In this document: one piece after another, positions 8,775-18,065 of the stretch
Numbering within the stretch: position 1 is the first letter of the stretch
Layout of the letters: each line of letters begins with the position of its first letter
From: Chara braunii
Taxonomy: Eukaryota > Streptophyta > Charophyceae > Charales > Characeae
Direction of reading: 5' to 3'
DNA length: 27,068 bases
NCBI GenBank assembly: GCA_003427395.1
Contig: BFEA01000146.1
Coordinates: 1,792,433 to 1,819,500 of the forward strand
Made by a program: the position numbers and the translations under genes
Notes under the pieces: generated by a model
What the model saw: the letters and a program-made list of their open reading frames with translations, nothing else
Databases searched by the model: none
What the model was told of the DNA's origin: nothing

Positions 8775-8840
8775 GCGTCCACATATGCGTCCGCCATCCG
8801 AGATCAGCCCCGCGGAAGCGTCCGCAGGTGTTTCATTGCG
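8775..8840 (-). repeat. Right terminal inverted repeat and GCGGACGC motifs
   Basis: On the minus strand from 8840 inward: ATGAA, CCT, GCGGACGC (8825-8818), GCGGGGCTGA, GCGGACGC again (8794-8787), and the variant GTGGACGC (8782-8775). It is the partner of the left end at 4546 with gaps of a few bases. Confidence 0.55.
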
Positions 8841-8888
8841 GGCGTGGTCACACTGATATAAAAGAGCAGGCGTGGTCACACTGATATA
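8841..8888 (+). repeat. 28-bp tandem duplication of LINE sequence at the insertion junction
   Basis: GGCGTGGTCACACTGATATA occurs at 8841-8860 and exactly again at 8869-8888. It is host LINE sequence (RT residues GVVTLIY) duplicated once immediately outside the right end of the insertion. The first copy diverges after the 20-mer. Confidence 0.88.
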
Positions 8889-10560
8889 CAAGAAAGGCGA
8901 CCGCATAGATATAAGAAACTACAGACCCATAACTCTTTTACCAGTAATATACAAAATACTAGCTAAAACCTTAGCAAATATAATAAAGAATGTCACCGAC
9001 AAATGTTTCCACATTAACCAAACAGGTTTCATTCTGGGAAGATACATTCTAGACAACGTAGTAACTCTAAACGAAGCTACTAAATTCATAAACGAAAAAA
9101 AAGTACAAGCGGCCATACTATTCTTTGACTTCGAAAAAGCCTACGATCAGGTAAACTGGGATTTCATCCAACAGAGCATGGAAAAAATGGGGGTAGGACC
9201 AAACTTCCATAGATGTGTGAAAGTATTATACGGGGATGCGAGGGGTATAGTACAGGTCAATGGACATCTTTCCGAAAAATATAGAATGTACAGATCGGTC
9301 AAACAGGGAGGCCCTCTCGCAACACCAATCTTCCTGTTTGTGATGGAAGCAATAACAGCCTTCCTCCTCAAGGATCCTTCAATAGAAAGGCTAGTCATAC
9401 AACAAGATGGAAGGTCATTTCCCATACCCACAACTATACTTTTCGCGGATGACCTAACCGTGCTGATAAGGGCTTCTGACTCCTCTTTCCAAGCCCTCAC
9501 AAAAGCCATGCAAGCCTTCCAACTTGCAGCCGAAATGAAAATTAACTGGAACAAAACAGTCGGATGGTGGTTAGCCTCTTCTCATCCTCCCCAACAAACC
9601 CAAACCACCCAAGGCGTACAATGGTTGGACGCTCAACAATCGATGCGCTTTCTCGACATCCAAATCTCAACCGAAGGAACAAGCAATGTATCAGGAACCA
9701 GTCTTCTTCTCAAAATGACAAACAAACTAGCTGGATGACAAGCAACGAACGTATCACTGATGGGTAGAGTGCTAGTACTTAATACTGCAATCCTATCTAC
9801 CGGTTGGTATGTAGCATCTCTCTAGAACCCGCCAACAAGTTTTTTCACAACCCTCAAAAGAAAACTAGGAGCTTACCTCTGGACTGGAAAAGTAGAAAAA
9901 GAAAAGTACATCTCCAAAGTGGCCTGGAAGTACATCACCAGACCCAAAGTTCAAGGTGGCTTAGGTCTCTTGAATCCCGCAGTACAATTTTAAGCTTTGG
10001 AACACAAGTGGATAATAAAACCCCTTTTCAATAGGGAACTGCCATGACACGAAATGACTCTCCAACAGATTCGTAACCTAGTGCCTTTCAGAGTCAACTC
10101 CTCCATAGAGGGATACCATTGGATTCTCAATCCTGCATGGAACGCAGGAAGGATGGAAAGGGGAGGAATATCAGAAGACAAGGACCCACCGAGCGAACAC
10201 TGGGCTACACTAATAAAGCACTGGAGAAACTGCTTCCCGCAAAAGTCAAGAACCCCAAGAATAAGAGAGGAAGTCCTGAGACAGCCGCTGTTTGGGAATC
10301 CCCTACTGACAAACCATAATGGCAGAATATGGGCCCTAAACACGAAAGGCAGACAGTGGAGAAAATGGATGAGCAAGGGAGTGTGGAAAATAAAGCACAT
10401 ATGGAACCCGGACGAAAACAGATGGACCACCGAGCAGGAACTCAGATCCAAACTCAAAGGGGTTCACAATCTAAAGGAACACCTAGACAAACTCATACAA
10501 AAGCATCCCGCTCAAATGGGTGTTCCTTCTGAAAAGCAAGCCCAAGTGGTCAGTAGGGGA
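8869..10560 (+). pseudogene. LINE ORF2, reverse transcriptase domain (C-terminal part)
   Basis: The largest open stretch of the window is 8872-9738 (288 residues). It carries the RT blocks in order: NYRPITLL (residues 16-23), QTGFILGR (50-57), ILFFDFEKAYD with the first catalytic Asp (82-92), RSVKQGGPLATPIFLF (141-156), ILFADDLTVL with the catalytic Asp pair (189-198) and MKINWNKT (222-229). The polymerase active site is intact in this piece. After the TGA at 9736 the same frame continues through stops at 9823, 9991 and 10045 with the thumb-like LGAYLWTG and VQGGLGLLNP, then runs open to about 10560. The family copies the element RNA at nicked DNA. The missing N-terminal RT block is at 4360-4545. 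Confidence 0.92.
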
Positions 10561-11450
10561 TTGGGCCACTAAAAAGGAGGCAGACCGACCGTCCGTAGCC
10601 TACAAATTGATCCAGGTGACAGACACGGAAGAAGGGAAAGCCGAATTTGCTGTGTATGAGCTGGAGGAGGCGCACAAATCGTGGGTAAAACCAGCTAAAA
10701 CATTAGAAGCAAGGTCAACACAAAATCTCAACACACTCAAAAGAGTACGCTAATGCACACTCAAGATTGGTCTTAAACAGAGCCCTCCCAGCCAACCAGA
10801 GCCAAACAAAGTTAGGCTATTCAGACCAGAGTTGGACATTAAGGACCTAGAGGTGGACCCAGCGGAATGGGGGTGGATGGTCCCTACTAGCTCGGGGCGA
10901 GCCAAAAAGCTCATCCCAATTTATGAGTATGAAGTTAAAATAGGTTACAAACTAGGCAACCGCACAAAGGACCCCCAACCAGTAATCTCAGAAAGATGGA
11001 AAAAGAACCTTAGCGAAAATGCAGGATGGGTTAATAAAATCCCACCGTGCCAATACACAAACATTAGACCGGCAAGAATCAAAGTCTACAGTGGCTGATA
11101 CTCTACTGGGCACTACCAGTCAACCAATGGCTAGCCAAAAGGAGGAAACAGGAAGAATCCCAACAACAAAGCTCACTGTGCGTGGTATGCGACGACAGCA
11201 TCAAAGAATCCTTGGTCCACTGTTTAATAACCTGCCGCCAAGCACAAGAGATATGAAATAGAACTAGAATCCTCTGGAATAAACTAACAGGACACGATTT
11301 CCCCAACAGCCCGTTATACCTCCTATCAGGTAGATTGGAAAGTGAAGGAGTAAACGAAGAATCAACTAGCGTGGCCGACCTATGGAGGAGAGCAGCGCTT
11401 TGGATAAAATGGAAGGCAAGATGCAAAGGTACCATGAAGACCAATTACCA
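10520..11450 (+). pseudogene. LINE ORF2, C-terminal region with CCHC zinc motif
   Basis: A frameshift near 10530-10560 leads into a second frame (KPKWSVGDWATKKE and on to 10753, stop, then 10832-11098). A return to the first frame at 11092 gives WLILYWALPVNQWL and then SSLCVVCDDSIKESLVHCLI with a following TCRQAQEI. This is the C-x2-C-x9-H-x4-C zinc motif seen at the end of plant L1 ORF2 (zf-RVT type). The four ligands lie at 11179, 11188, 11218 and 11233. A TGA at 11254 replaces the Trp that normally follows. The frame decays after about 11450. The segment at 10540-10700 looks like a small beta-rich domain of unknown type. Confidence 0.75.
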
Positions 11451-12908
11451 AGCATAGAAGAGAGATGGACAGAAACTAAACAAATAATACAAACAGAAAT
11501 AAGAGCCCGCTGGTCCAGAGAGCAAAAAGAACAACAGAGGATAATACAACCAGACAAGAGGGAGTCGAGTCGGAAAAGATTCGAAAAAAATTGGCTGTTG
11601 GGAGACAAAATCGCAAAAACAGAAGGGGGGAGCTTACGCTTCGTAAACTGGGATTAGAGGATAAAAAGGCCCGCCCAAGGCACATTCACTATAAATTACA
11701 CAGTAAAAAGGAGACAGAACGCTGAGTATGAGTCGCATCTATCTGGAACCCACTACTCCCAACCTCCCCTCCCGAGCAACCCTTTCAAATCCCCCTATAG
11801 ACTAACATCCCCCATTCAGACACACAAGGCAGGAAAAGACTTGTGTTGAAGAGGCGACGTAATACTGGACGAGAGCCTCGGCACTCTGGGGCTCACTCTC
11901 CTTAACCCCCTTCCCTGAGCAACCCATCCAACTTCCCCTCTTAACTAACATCCCCGACCAGGTTTGAAAGACAGAAAAGGTCGGATCGGACTCCTCAGGA
12001 AGGAAAGAGAGATGCAGCAGAACAAGTGAAGGACAGTCCAGATCACGGGAGAAGGTTCGGGTGGAAACCAGAACGATGAAACAAGCCGAGACCCTGTGCA
12101 GATGACGGAAGACCAAGCAAGCCTGGACAGAAGACGAGGAACACTGAAAGAACGAGAGACTGAGGTTTTACAAGAATTGGTGGTCAAACGGCAAGACTGC
12201 AGAGATACGAGAAGACCGTTTCGGCTGGAAAGAGTGGCATAACTCAGTACCAGAAAGGAGCTTCCAACAGCGGTCAACGGCGGTTGGAGCAATCACTTCT
12301 TAAACACAAGATGACTGCAATTGCCGGAAAGACTGGCACAATTCAAATTCAGGAAGAGGCTATTGAGTCGTATTGACAACAGACAACTGAGGACGAGCAA
12401 AACACCTCCTGATCAGACTTCCACGGGAGATTGACAAGCCTAAAATACTACAGCTATGGATGGATAACATGGAGATGGGCGGATGGCACCAAAAGACCAG
12501 AATAAGGGGAAAAGATTGACTCAAAGAGATGTTGGAGTATGGGTACACAAGTCGAGGGTTTAAGGTTCAGGGTTTTAGTGACGATTTAAAGAAAGGAGGA
12601 CAGATAAAATGGGACAGGAGATATCACGCCTCACAGGCAAGGCAGATGAGTGGGGAGGACGCAGGCAGATCTGGCCTCCAGATCTGAGAGGAAAGAGAGG
12701 GACATGGCAAGCTGACATTCAATCCTCCACCAAGGTGGAGCAATCAATGCTGTTCAGGGGTCCTTCGGCCAAACGGAAGGAAGCGTATGTGAGTTTCAAT
12801 GTAATGTATTTTCTGACTTGCCGGTGGAATAGGAACTGGACTGACACTCCCCAGAATAGAAGGGAGCCAGGACCATAAGGCCCTGTTTATATATATAAAA
12901 AAAAAAAA
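11451..12908 (+). other. LINE 3' untranslated region and A tail
   Basis: No coding frame of note. A C-rich segment (about 11745-11815, with GAGCAACCC and ACTAACATCCCC) is repeated in diverged form at about 11890-11955. The palindrome CAGATCTGG/CCAGATCTG lies at about 12665-12685. The end is TTTATATATATAAAA followed by about 12 A (12880-12908), typical of plant L1 tails. Confidence 0.6.
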
Positions 12909-13804
12909 GTCACATCTTATACCCCTGCCTCCAGTGCACCCAGCCCCACACAAATGTTACTAGACGGCATGAATATCCACTGCCGTCCTGGGGCTCTCTC
13001 CTTGACGTTGATGGGGACACGTGCCACTGGGCGGGTGGGTGACCCTCTATCCATCCATCCATCCATCCATCCATCCATCCATCCATCCATCCATGGCAGT
13101 GCAGCCTGACCGAGCAGGGCACAGACAACAAACCTAGCAACCCAGAAAAGGATTAACTGAAATAACCATAACACAAAAAGGAAACAACCATAACACTTAT
13201 CAGTGCAATTCAGGACATGTTATATGCATCACGGCAAAATGTGCCCGAAATCCATTACTGACATACTCACATGTTATGATGAAACACCAACCACACCCTT
13301 TTTTCTTTGACACCCCCGCAACCAGTGCAGTCCAGCACGTAACGTGATAAAAATCATAAAGTCTTTCTTTACAGCACAATTTCAATCTTGCTGTTTGCAG
13401 ACTAGCTAATGATGCAGGGATGCAACAAATGAACCCAGTCGAATACCGAAAAGTTCAAAAGTATTACTTGGTGTGAGGAGAGTCTGATAAAGTTATCCAA
13501 CCATTTCCTGATTACACGTTCCCAATCGCTCACTCGTTTCGATTAACACACAAAGTGGGGGACTTTTTGTTGGGGGACTTTTTATGGAATCGGAAGAAAC
13601 CAATGGAAAAGCACAAGCTAACAAAGTGCAACAAAAGAAACCCCACACTACACGCTTGACGATCAAGGCTAGCTGCACAGACATTGGACTCCCTACCTCG
13701 ACCTCCATGGCAACGAAGATTGTACCTACCAGAGGAACCGGACATAGCTTTGCCTGTTTCTATCTGTGCTTCCTATATCATCCTCTGACTGGTCACCGAA
13801 ATGG
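12909..13804. other. No gene; (ATCC)n microsatellite at 13048-13095
   Basis: Single-copy-looking sequence with a 12-unit (ATCC)n tract. GGGGGACTTTTTGTTGGGGG near 13556 is a small internal duplication. I see no coding frame with a recognisable product. Confidence 0.7.
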
Positions 13805-13821
13805 CCAGATGTTTCTCGTTT

Positions 13822-13894
13822 TTTTGTTTTTGTTTTTTTGAAAAGCCTTTGTGCAGCACCTCTATCCCGGTGGGGGTAAGAGAACCAGCGGAAT
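13822..13894 (-). mobile_element. SINE-like retroposon, copy D (3' fragment)
   Basis: The fragment is flanked by a 17-bp target-site duplication with one mismatch, CCAGATGTTTCTCGTTT (13805-13821) and CCAGATGATTCTCGTTT (13895-13911). On the minus strand it reads CTGGTTCTCTTAC, then CCGGGATAGAGG and CTGCACAAAGG, then an A-rich tail. The same 3' end is seen at 25029-25073 in copy C. A 5'-truncated insert with an A tail and long duplication is the mark of LINE-type target-primed insertion. Confidence 0.8.
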
Positions 13895-13911
13895 CCAGAT
13901 GATTCTCGTTT

Positions 13912-14899
13912 ACGCTCGCCTGATGCAAAAAAATATTGCATTGCCGACGTTGCAATAACCCACTCCAGATATGCTACTGTCGTCGGCCAGGGGCCGCCCA
14001 CAGGCCGCAGCAAAGCCCTGCGCCGGACTATGCGGAACAAGGCCCCCGAAATGTGGCTTCAAAGGGCCTGTGCCCGAAAGTTGACTCAAGTCAACTGTAT
14101 CTCGGAATAGTGAGGCTCACGAGTCAAAGTCTGCACGGACCCAGTCCAGGCCACGGATCAGACACACACACTTGGCTGTACGCAGGTATCCAGGCAGAAT
14201 CTGATCCAAGTGGAGGTCTGCAACTGTATGCGATCCAGGCCATCGGCTGTGAGTCAATCTGAGCCTTCGTACCTGGGAGACCAGAGGCTGGTCAACTGTG
14301 TCAACACTACTTATTGACCCGGCCCCTGTTGGTCGACATTCAGTCTTGCACTTGCTGCTCGACGTGGGCACGACGCTGGCTGGACGCTGGCTTGACGCTG
14401 GCACTACGCTGGCATTGTGTGCGATGGCGACGCGAGACTGCTGCATTGCGTGCTGGCGCTGCTCTGCTCTTGGCGCCAGCTGTATACTTGACTGCTGATG
14501 TGGCGCTTGGCACACTGTTTTCAACATTGCTGACGTGGCGCTTGCCACACTGTCTTCGACACAGATTTGGGTATCGACGAGGAGGGAGATCAGGGCTGTG
14601 AGATTGGTTGTGAGAGAGAGAGGGAAACTTACCTGATTGATGCTGTCGACATTGTGCGCTGCTGTGACGTCTTCATGGGAGATCTGTGCCTACGTGGCAC
14701 TATGCTGTGATACAATCTTGTCAGACGTGTCTCTGGGATACTGTTTGCTGACCTGGAAGAGGGGAGACGCCAAAGGAGGAGTGGGGTTTGAGGGAGATCT
14801 ATCTTTGATGACATTGACGGATACTTTCTCTTCCACCCTCTAAGTCTTATCTCCCTCCTATCAGCTTCGTCCTTTGGTTATGGGACATTGTACTTCAGA
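13912..14899. other. No recognised gene; GC-rich, with a 34-bp tandem repeat at 14494-14559
   Basis: TGCTGATGTGGCGCTTGGCA (14494) recurs 34 bases later as TGCTGACGTGGCGCTTGCCA with the same continuation (CACTGT). Just upstream, GACGCTGG is repeated several times (14371-14412). Frames of 95-143 residues here are open on both strands because the region is GC-rich, and none shows a family motif. Confidence 0.6.
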
Positions 14900-14919
14900 T
14901 CACATTTCCTGATTATTAG

Positions 14920-15540
14920 AGACTTTGACGAGCGCTGAGATATCTTGTATTTCGACATTGACGAGTTTCCTTCTAGACTGGGTTCATTACAACTCGTTAC
15001 GTCGCACGGTCACTTGCTCACACGGTTCATTGTATCACCATGAAAATTTTGTGGTTGGCTATCGCATCCGGTACTTGCTCGAAACGACGTCTCACGAGCA
15101 TTCTTCCCTTTTTCCCTTTTGGTCACCTAAGCACTGCAGCTATTGCCTCCTTTGGGACATCCGCTAAAATTGGAACGATACAGAGAAGGGTTATTAGCAG
15201 TGCAGCTACTATTGCTTCGAGGATCATTTCTGGAAGCTTCCTCATTACCAGCATCTACGTTGTCGAACCCTTCGGTGTCCCCACTGGTATCCATGTCTAC
15301 GAGGTTTGTGGGTTTCATCGTCTAATTGTGCACATGTCGCTGGGCAATCACCTCGTACAGCCACTTGTCGAAGTTAAACTGCAGACTTGCGACCTTGGAT
15401 TGTCTTGGAGTCATGCGGAAGTACGACTGCTCACTTGATGTGCGCACCTTCTTGATCCAGCCGAACATATCATCTCACTGCTTCATAGTACGCTCCACGG
15501 CCATGTGTTTTGCTATGCCATCCCACTTCTAGTCCTTCCT
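14920..15540 (-). pseudogene. Myb/SANT-like (trihelix-type) DNA-binding protein fragment
   Basis: On the minus strand from about 15540 the translation reads RKD, stop, KWDGIAKHMAVERTMKQ, stop, DDMFGWIKKV, then SYFRMTPRQSK and FNFDKWLYEVI. The spacing of W, IA, RT, QC and W is that of a Myb/SANT-like domain. The first stop (TAG) sits at the Trp of a D-W-K-W motif and the second (TGA) at the Cys of the QC motif. Such domains are found in plant trihelix factors and in transposon-associated proteins. A further stop (HVHN, stop) precedes an acidic linker. That linker is invaded by a U6-derived segment at 15147-15188. Downstream (to about 14920) a basic stretch (KREKGKNARETSF) may be its C-terminal part. 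A proline-rich minus frame at 15970-15662 might be its N-terminus but is out of frame. Confidence 0.5.
15147..15190 (+). pseudogene. U6: Truncated U6 snRNA-derived sequence
   Basis: The run TTTGGGACATCCGCTAAAAT followed by TGGAACGATACAGAGAAG matches the first half of plant U6 snRNA with only about two differences over 40 bases. The similarity fades just after ACAGAGA (which pairs with the 5' splice site), where extra bases precede ATTAGCA. A similar 20-bp sequence flanks it: GCACTGCAGCTATTGCCTC (15131-15149) and GCAGTGCAGCTACTATTGC (15198-15216), a possible eroded target-site duplication. It sits antisense in the Myb/SANT pseudogene. Confidence 0.8.
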
Positions 15541-16230
15541 TCATTGGACTATAATTGTGTTCGCACGCGTGAGATGGTCATCGCGGCATTACCTATAATC
15601 TGTGTGTGTGCTGTTTGGGCGGTCAGGGCAATGGAGGTGCACACATGTACGCATACGTACACTATTTCGCATTGCTTATGAGCACACGCGAAAAAGAAAA
15701 ATCTCCTTTAAATTTGCCTCGTTGCGCCATTTGGTGCGCTCCAGATTCGATGGAGGTCACATTGTTGTTCCCACCCGTGCTGTGTTGCCAGGTGGCCATT
15801 CCCGGCACCCCATAGTTGTTGAGGTGGACTACGGTAGGCGGCGGTGGGAGGGCAGGGGCAGGCACAGGAAGCACCTGCTCTGATATCAGTGGATATGGAC
15901 CGGGGGTAGCGGGCCCACTCAAGGAGGTGATGGTGATGTTGAGCGACACGAGACAGACATCACACAGCACACCAAGTCAGCAAGAGACAGGCAAGCAGCA
16001 ATGGAATGAATCCATCAAAATGATGAAATACGGCAAAATGTAACAGAGCTATGGCTATGGCTAGACCCTAGCAGACAGGCCCACAGGGCCTGCCGTCCGG
16101 CACTGTGCAGTGGGGCCACACTGAGGGCCCGGTCACATTGGACTGTAATACCAGCAGGCTCAAACAGCCAGGGCCTGAGTAGTACCGCTACACATAGAGA
16201 GGTGAATCCAAATTCCCCAAAACAACAACG
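15541..16230. other. No recognised gene
   Basis: The best frame is 102 residues on the minus strand (15970-15662), rich in Pro and Ser. It runs in the same direction as the adjacent Myb/SANT pseudogene but in another frame. Nothing else is recognisable. Confidence 0.4.
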
Positions 16231-16470
16231 GGCCTTGGTCAGTCGGTACACCCCTTTTTTTTTTTCTTTTTTTCTTTTTGAACAAGTGCTCTAGTCTATT
16301 AATGGGGAGCAGCACGTGCTGGGAACCGGGCCCAGCGTCCCATATGAAATTATACAGATCATTGAGAACATTTGAGGTCGTTTGAGGTCATTTGAGATAC
16401 CGGGGCCATTACCCAGTCGGTACACCCCTGAACTGTTGAAAATTGAAATGCACACTCGAAGTTCGAATCC
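16231..16470 (+). repeat. Possible tRNA-like SINE head split by copy B
   Basis: With copy B and one duplication removed, TTGGTCAGTCGGTACACC is followed about 30 bases later by GTTCGAATCC. These match Pol III A-box and B-box consensus sequences at near-tRNA spacing. Flanking acceptor and T-stem pairing is poor, so this is tentative. Confidence 0.35.
16256..16413 (-). mobile_element. SINE-like retroposon, copy B, with perfect 16-bp duplication
   Basis: Exactly 158 bp between two identical copies of CAGTCGGTACACCCCT (16240-16255 and 16414-16429). On the plus strand it starts with a T-rich tail, so it inserted in minus orientation. Its minus-strand body contains GGGACGCTGGGCCCGG and CCAGCACGTGCTGCTCCCC, the core shared with copies A (1311-1366) and C (24951-25006). 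It is 5'-truncated relative to copy A. Confidence 0.9.
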
Positions 16471-16510
16471 AGATACCTTCAGACAAAGAGAATAAATAAT
16501 AAATTGAAAG

Positions 16511-16680
16511 AACTGCGCGGGTGACTGCTGCACAGTTTCAAATTCGCAGGAATAAGAGTCCACTGCAAGTTTGGGCGAAGACTGGTTTCAAAACTGCAAG
16601 AAAAACAGTAAACTGCGTGTTCGGCGGCCTACCGGTTCAATAATTGGCAAAGACGGGAGGTGTCGGTCGTGTTTGTTGTT
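16511..16680 (+). repeat. 50-bp tandem array, copy 1 of an inverted pair
   Basis: Units begin at 16531 (CACAGTTTCA), 16581 (ACTGGTTTCA) and 16631 (ACCGGTTCAA), exactly 50 bases apart, and ACTGC recurs at 16512, 16562 and 16612. A diverged copy of the whole array is present in reverse at 18066-18235. Confidence 0.85.
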
Positions 16681-16690
16681 TGGTTTTGTT

Positions 16691-16691
<1 letters not shown>

Positions 16692-16735
<44 letters not shown>
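16692..16735. repeat. (GTT)n microsatellite
   Basis: About fourteen GTT units. The poly-Val and poly-Asn frames over it are not genes. Confidence 0.95.
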
Positions 16736-16768
16736 CCACGCCTGCTTATGCCACGGCCGTGTTGTCTA

Positions 16769-16858
16769 GGCCACCCCCATGGCTGGGCCATGGCCGAGAT
16801 GTCTTGGCCACGCCCATGGCTGGGCCACGGCCGAGATGTCTAGGCCATGGCTGGGTTG
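16769..16858. repeat. 37-bp tandem repeat
   Basis: Units at 16769-16805 and 16806-16842 share CCATGGCTGGGCCA/CCATGGCTGGGCCAC and CGGCCGAGATGTCT or CATGGCCGAGATGTCT. A partial third unit follows. Confidence 0.85.
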
Positions 16859-17039
16859 GAATGGAGTCTGAGAGGGGAGGGCAGGGAGCAGAGGAAAAAG
16901 ATAGAACAGCACATTCCAGTCAGGGGGAGGTCGCCGACCGCATTCGGGGGGAGGTTGCCAACCGTGGTGTCAGTAGTGAAGAGGCCGTCAGGGAAGAAAC
17001 TTTGTTTTTCCCTTTAGACCCCTGTGGTGGCCGGCGCGT

Positions 17040-17173
17040 GGAGACAGGGCCTACACAGTTGCGTTTGCTGAATGAATTGGCCGTTGGTGCATGGCAAGAT
17101 ACTTGTGGAGACAGGACCTACACAGTTGCATTTGCTGAATCAATTGGCCGTTGGTGCATGGCAAGATACTCGA
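17040..17173. repeat. 67-bp tandem duplication
   Basis: The two units (starting at 17040 and 17107, each GGAGACAGG) differ by only a few bases, so this is a recent event. 16859-17039 and 17174-17823 show no recognisable gene. Confidence 0.9.
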
Positions 17174-17823
17174 AGTTGCAAAAAAAAAAGAAAAACAAGT
17201 TGCAAAACGAATCTATCTAGATACAGCTCCGGGCGTTCTTACCTAAGATAGAGTTGTGACAGCGTGAAGGATGCATATCACGCTGTAGATTCCCCTATTT
17301 GACTGCAGGATAATCCTTGTGCGAGGTTCCCTCCTCTCAGCAAGTGAAAACTCCGAAGACTTCATCTGTGCTATCTAGCCGCTGGAGGATGGACGATCTA
17401 CGGTTGAAGATGCTGCCACCTCTGACTGTTCCACATTTATTAAAAAAAAAGATTCACTACATGTTTTTGGTCTCCTGTGCATTTGGTAACTGGTGGATCC
17501 AGGCCCTACACTGCTGGATTGGGGGCGAGGTCCCACTAGCAAATGGACGTGTTCAATCTTTGATTTTTTGCACCTTTCCTACAAAGACGTCCAGATGCAG
17601 GCATTCAATCCAATCCTCTTTGTGAGTGGGACCTGGCCTTCGGTAACAGAATTCTAGAACATGGCATGATACAAAAGAGCGTCACAAAAAAAAACAAACG
17701 AACTTCAACAGCAAGAAAAAAAGTAAAAAAGAAAAAACTGTCAGAACGATTTCGTAGCGCTGCCAAAGTTGCTACAACTGAAATAGGACCACTCCCACAC
17801 CAGCTGAAAATGCCGCCCGGGAT
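17174..17823. other. No recognised gene
   Basis: Short frames only (up to 102 residues at 17317-17625), without family motifs. An A-rich stretch lies at 17680-17740. Confidence 0.5.
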
Positions 17824-17935
17824 ACTACCGTCTTCCCCCGAACATAACGCACCCTGAAATTGAACGTATACAAGCTATGTTTCCGGTCCGGTACAGCCAA
17901 GATGAGGGTGCGTTGTGTTCGGGGAAAGACGGTAG
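17824..17935. repeat. Foldback element with 32-bp arms
   Basis: The left arm 17824-17855 and right arm 17905-17935 are inverted copies with about three differences. Read outward, the arms carry AGGGTGCGTT and TTCGGGG. About 49 bases separate them. The arms resemble terminal inverted repeats of pogo/CENP-B-type MITEs (GGTGCGTnTTAT-like ends); that resemblance is from memory. Confidence 0.8.
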
Positions 17936-18065
17936 CTTCCTTGCAGAGACTTGGCCTAGACAGCTCCGCCATGGCAGGCGCAAAAAAAAAAATTAAAAAT
18001 AAATAAATAAATAAATTTCGAAGGTGCGAAAAAAAGAACAAAAAAACAAAACAAAAAAACAACAA

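Larger units (their letters stand above)
4546..8840. mobile_element. 4.3-kb insertion with terminal inverted repeats and microsatellite arms
   Basis: The sequence interrupts the LINE RT exactly between FNTGV and VTLIYKKGD. The target sequence GGCGTG is present on both sides (4540-4545 and 8841-8846; 7 of 8 bases match if extended to CAGGCGTG/CGGGCGTG). The two ends are imperfect inverted repeats, and inward from each come a GC-rich zone with repeated GCGGACGC, an A/T-rich zone, an (ATTG)n array in matching inverted orientation, and a dinucleotide array. This layout fits a cut-and-paste DNA transposon. The interior (5205-8190) has no transposase-like frame, so it would be non-autonomous. The superfamily is not assigned: a target duplication of 6-8 bp would fit several. 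Confidence 0.65.
441..12908 (+). mobile_element. Decayed L1-like LINE retrotransposon, interrupted by two insertions
   Basis: All diagnostic parts of an L1-type non-LTR element lie in order on one strand: ORF1 (444-971 and 1459-2710), AP-like endonuclease (2959-3740), linker and start of RT (3741-4545), rest of RT (8869-10560), a C-terminal region with a CCHC zinc motif (10520-11450), a 3' UTR and an A tail (about 12891-12908, after a TATATATA tract). Removing the two insertions (972-1458 and 4546-8868) leaves about 7.7 kb, a normal size for plant L1 elements. The 5' limit is uncertain: the first in-frame coding sequence begins after a stop near 441. No target-site duplication was found for the whole element. 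Many stops and several frameshifts show that it is dead. Confidence 0.88.

Noticed and set aside
15040-15438. 132-codon plus-strand frame as a gene
   Set aside because: It is the antisense shadow of the Myb/SANT pseudogene and of the U6 fragment.
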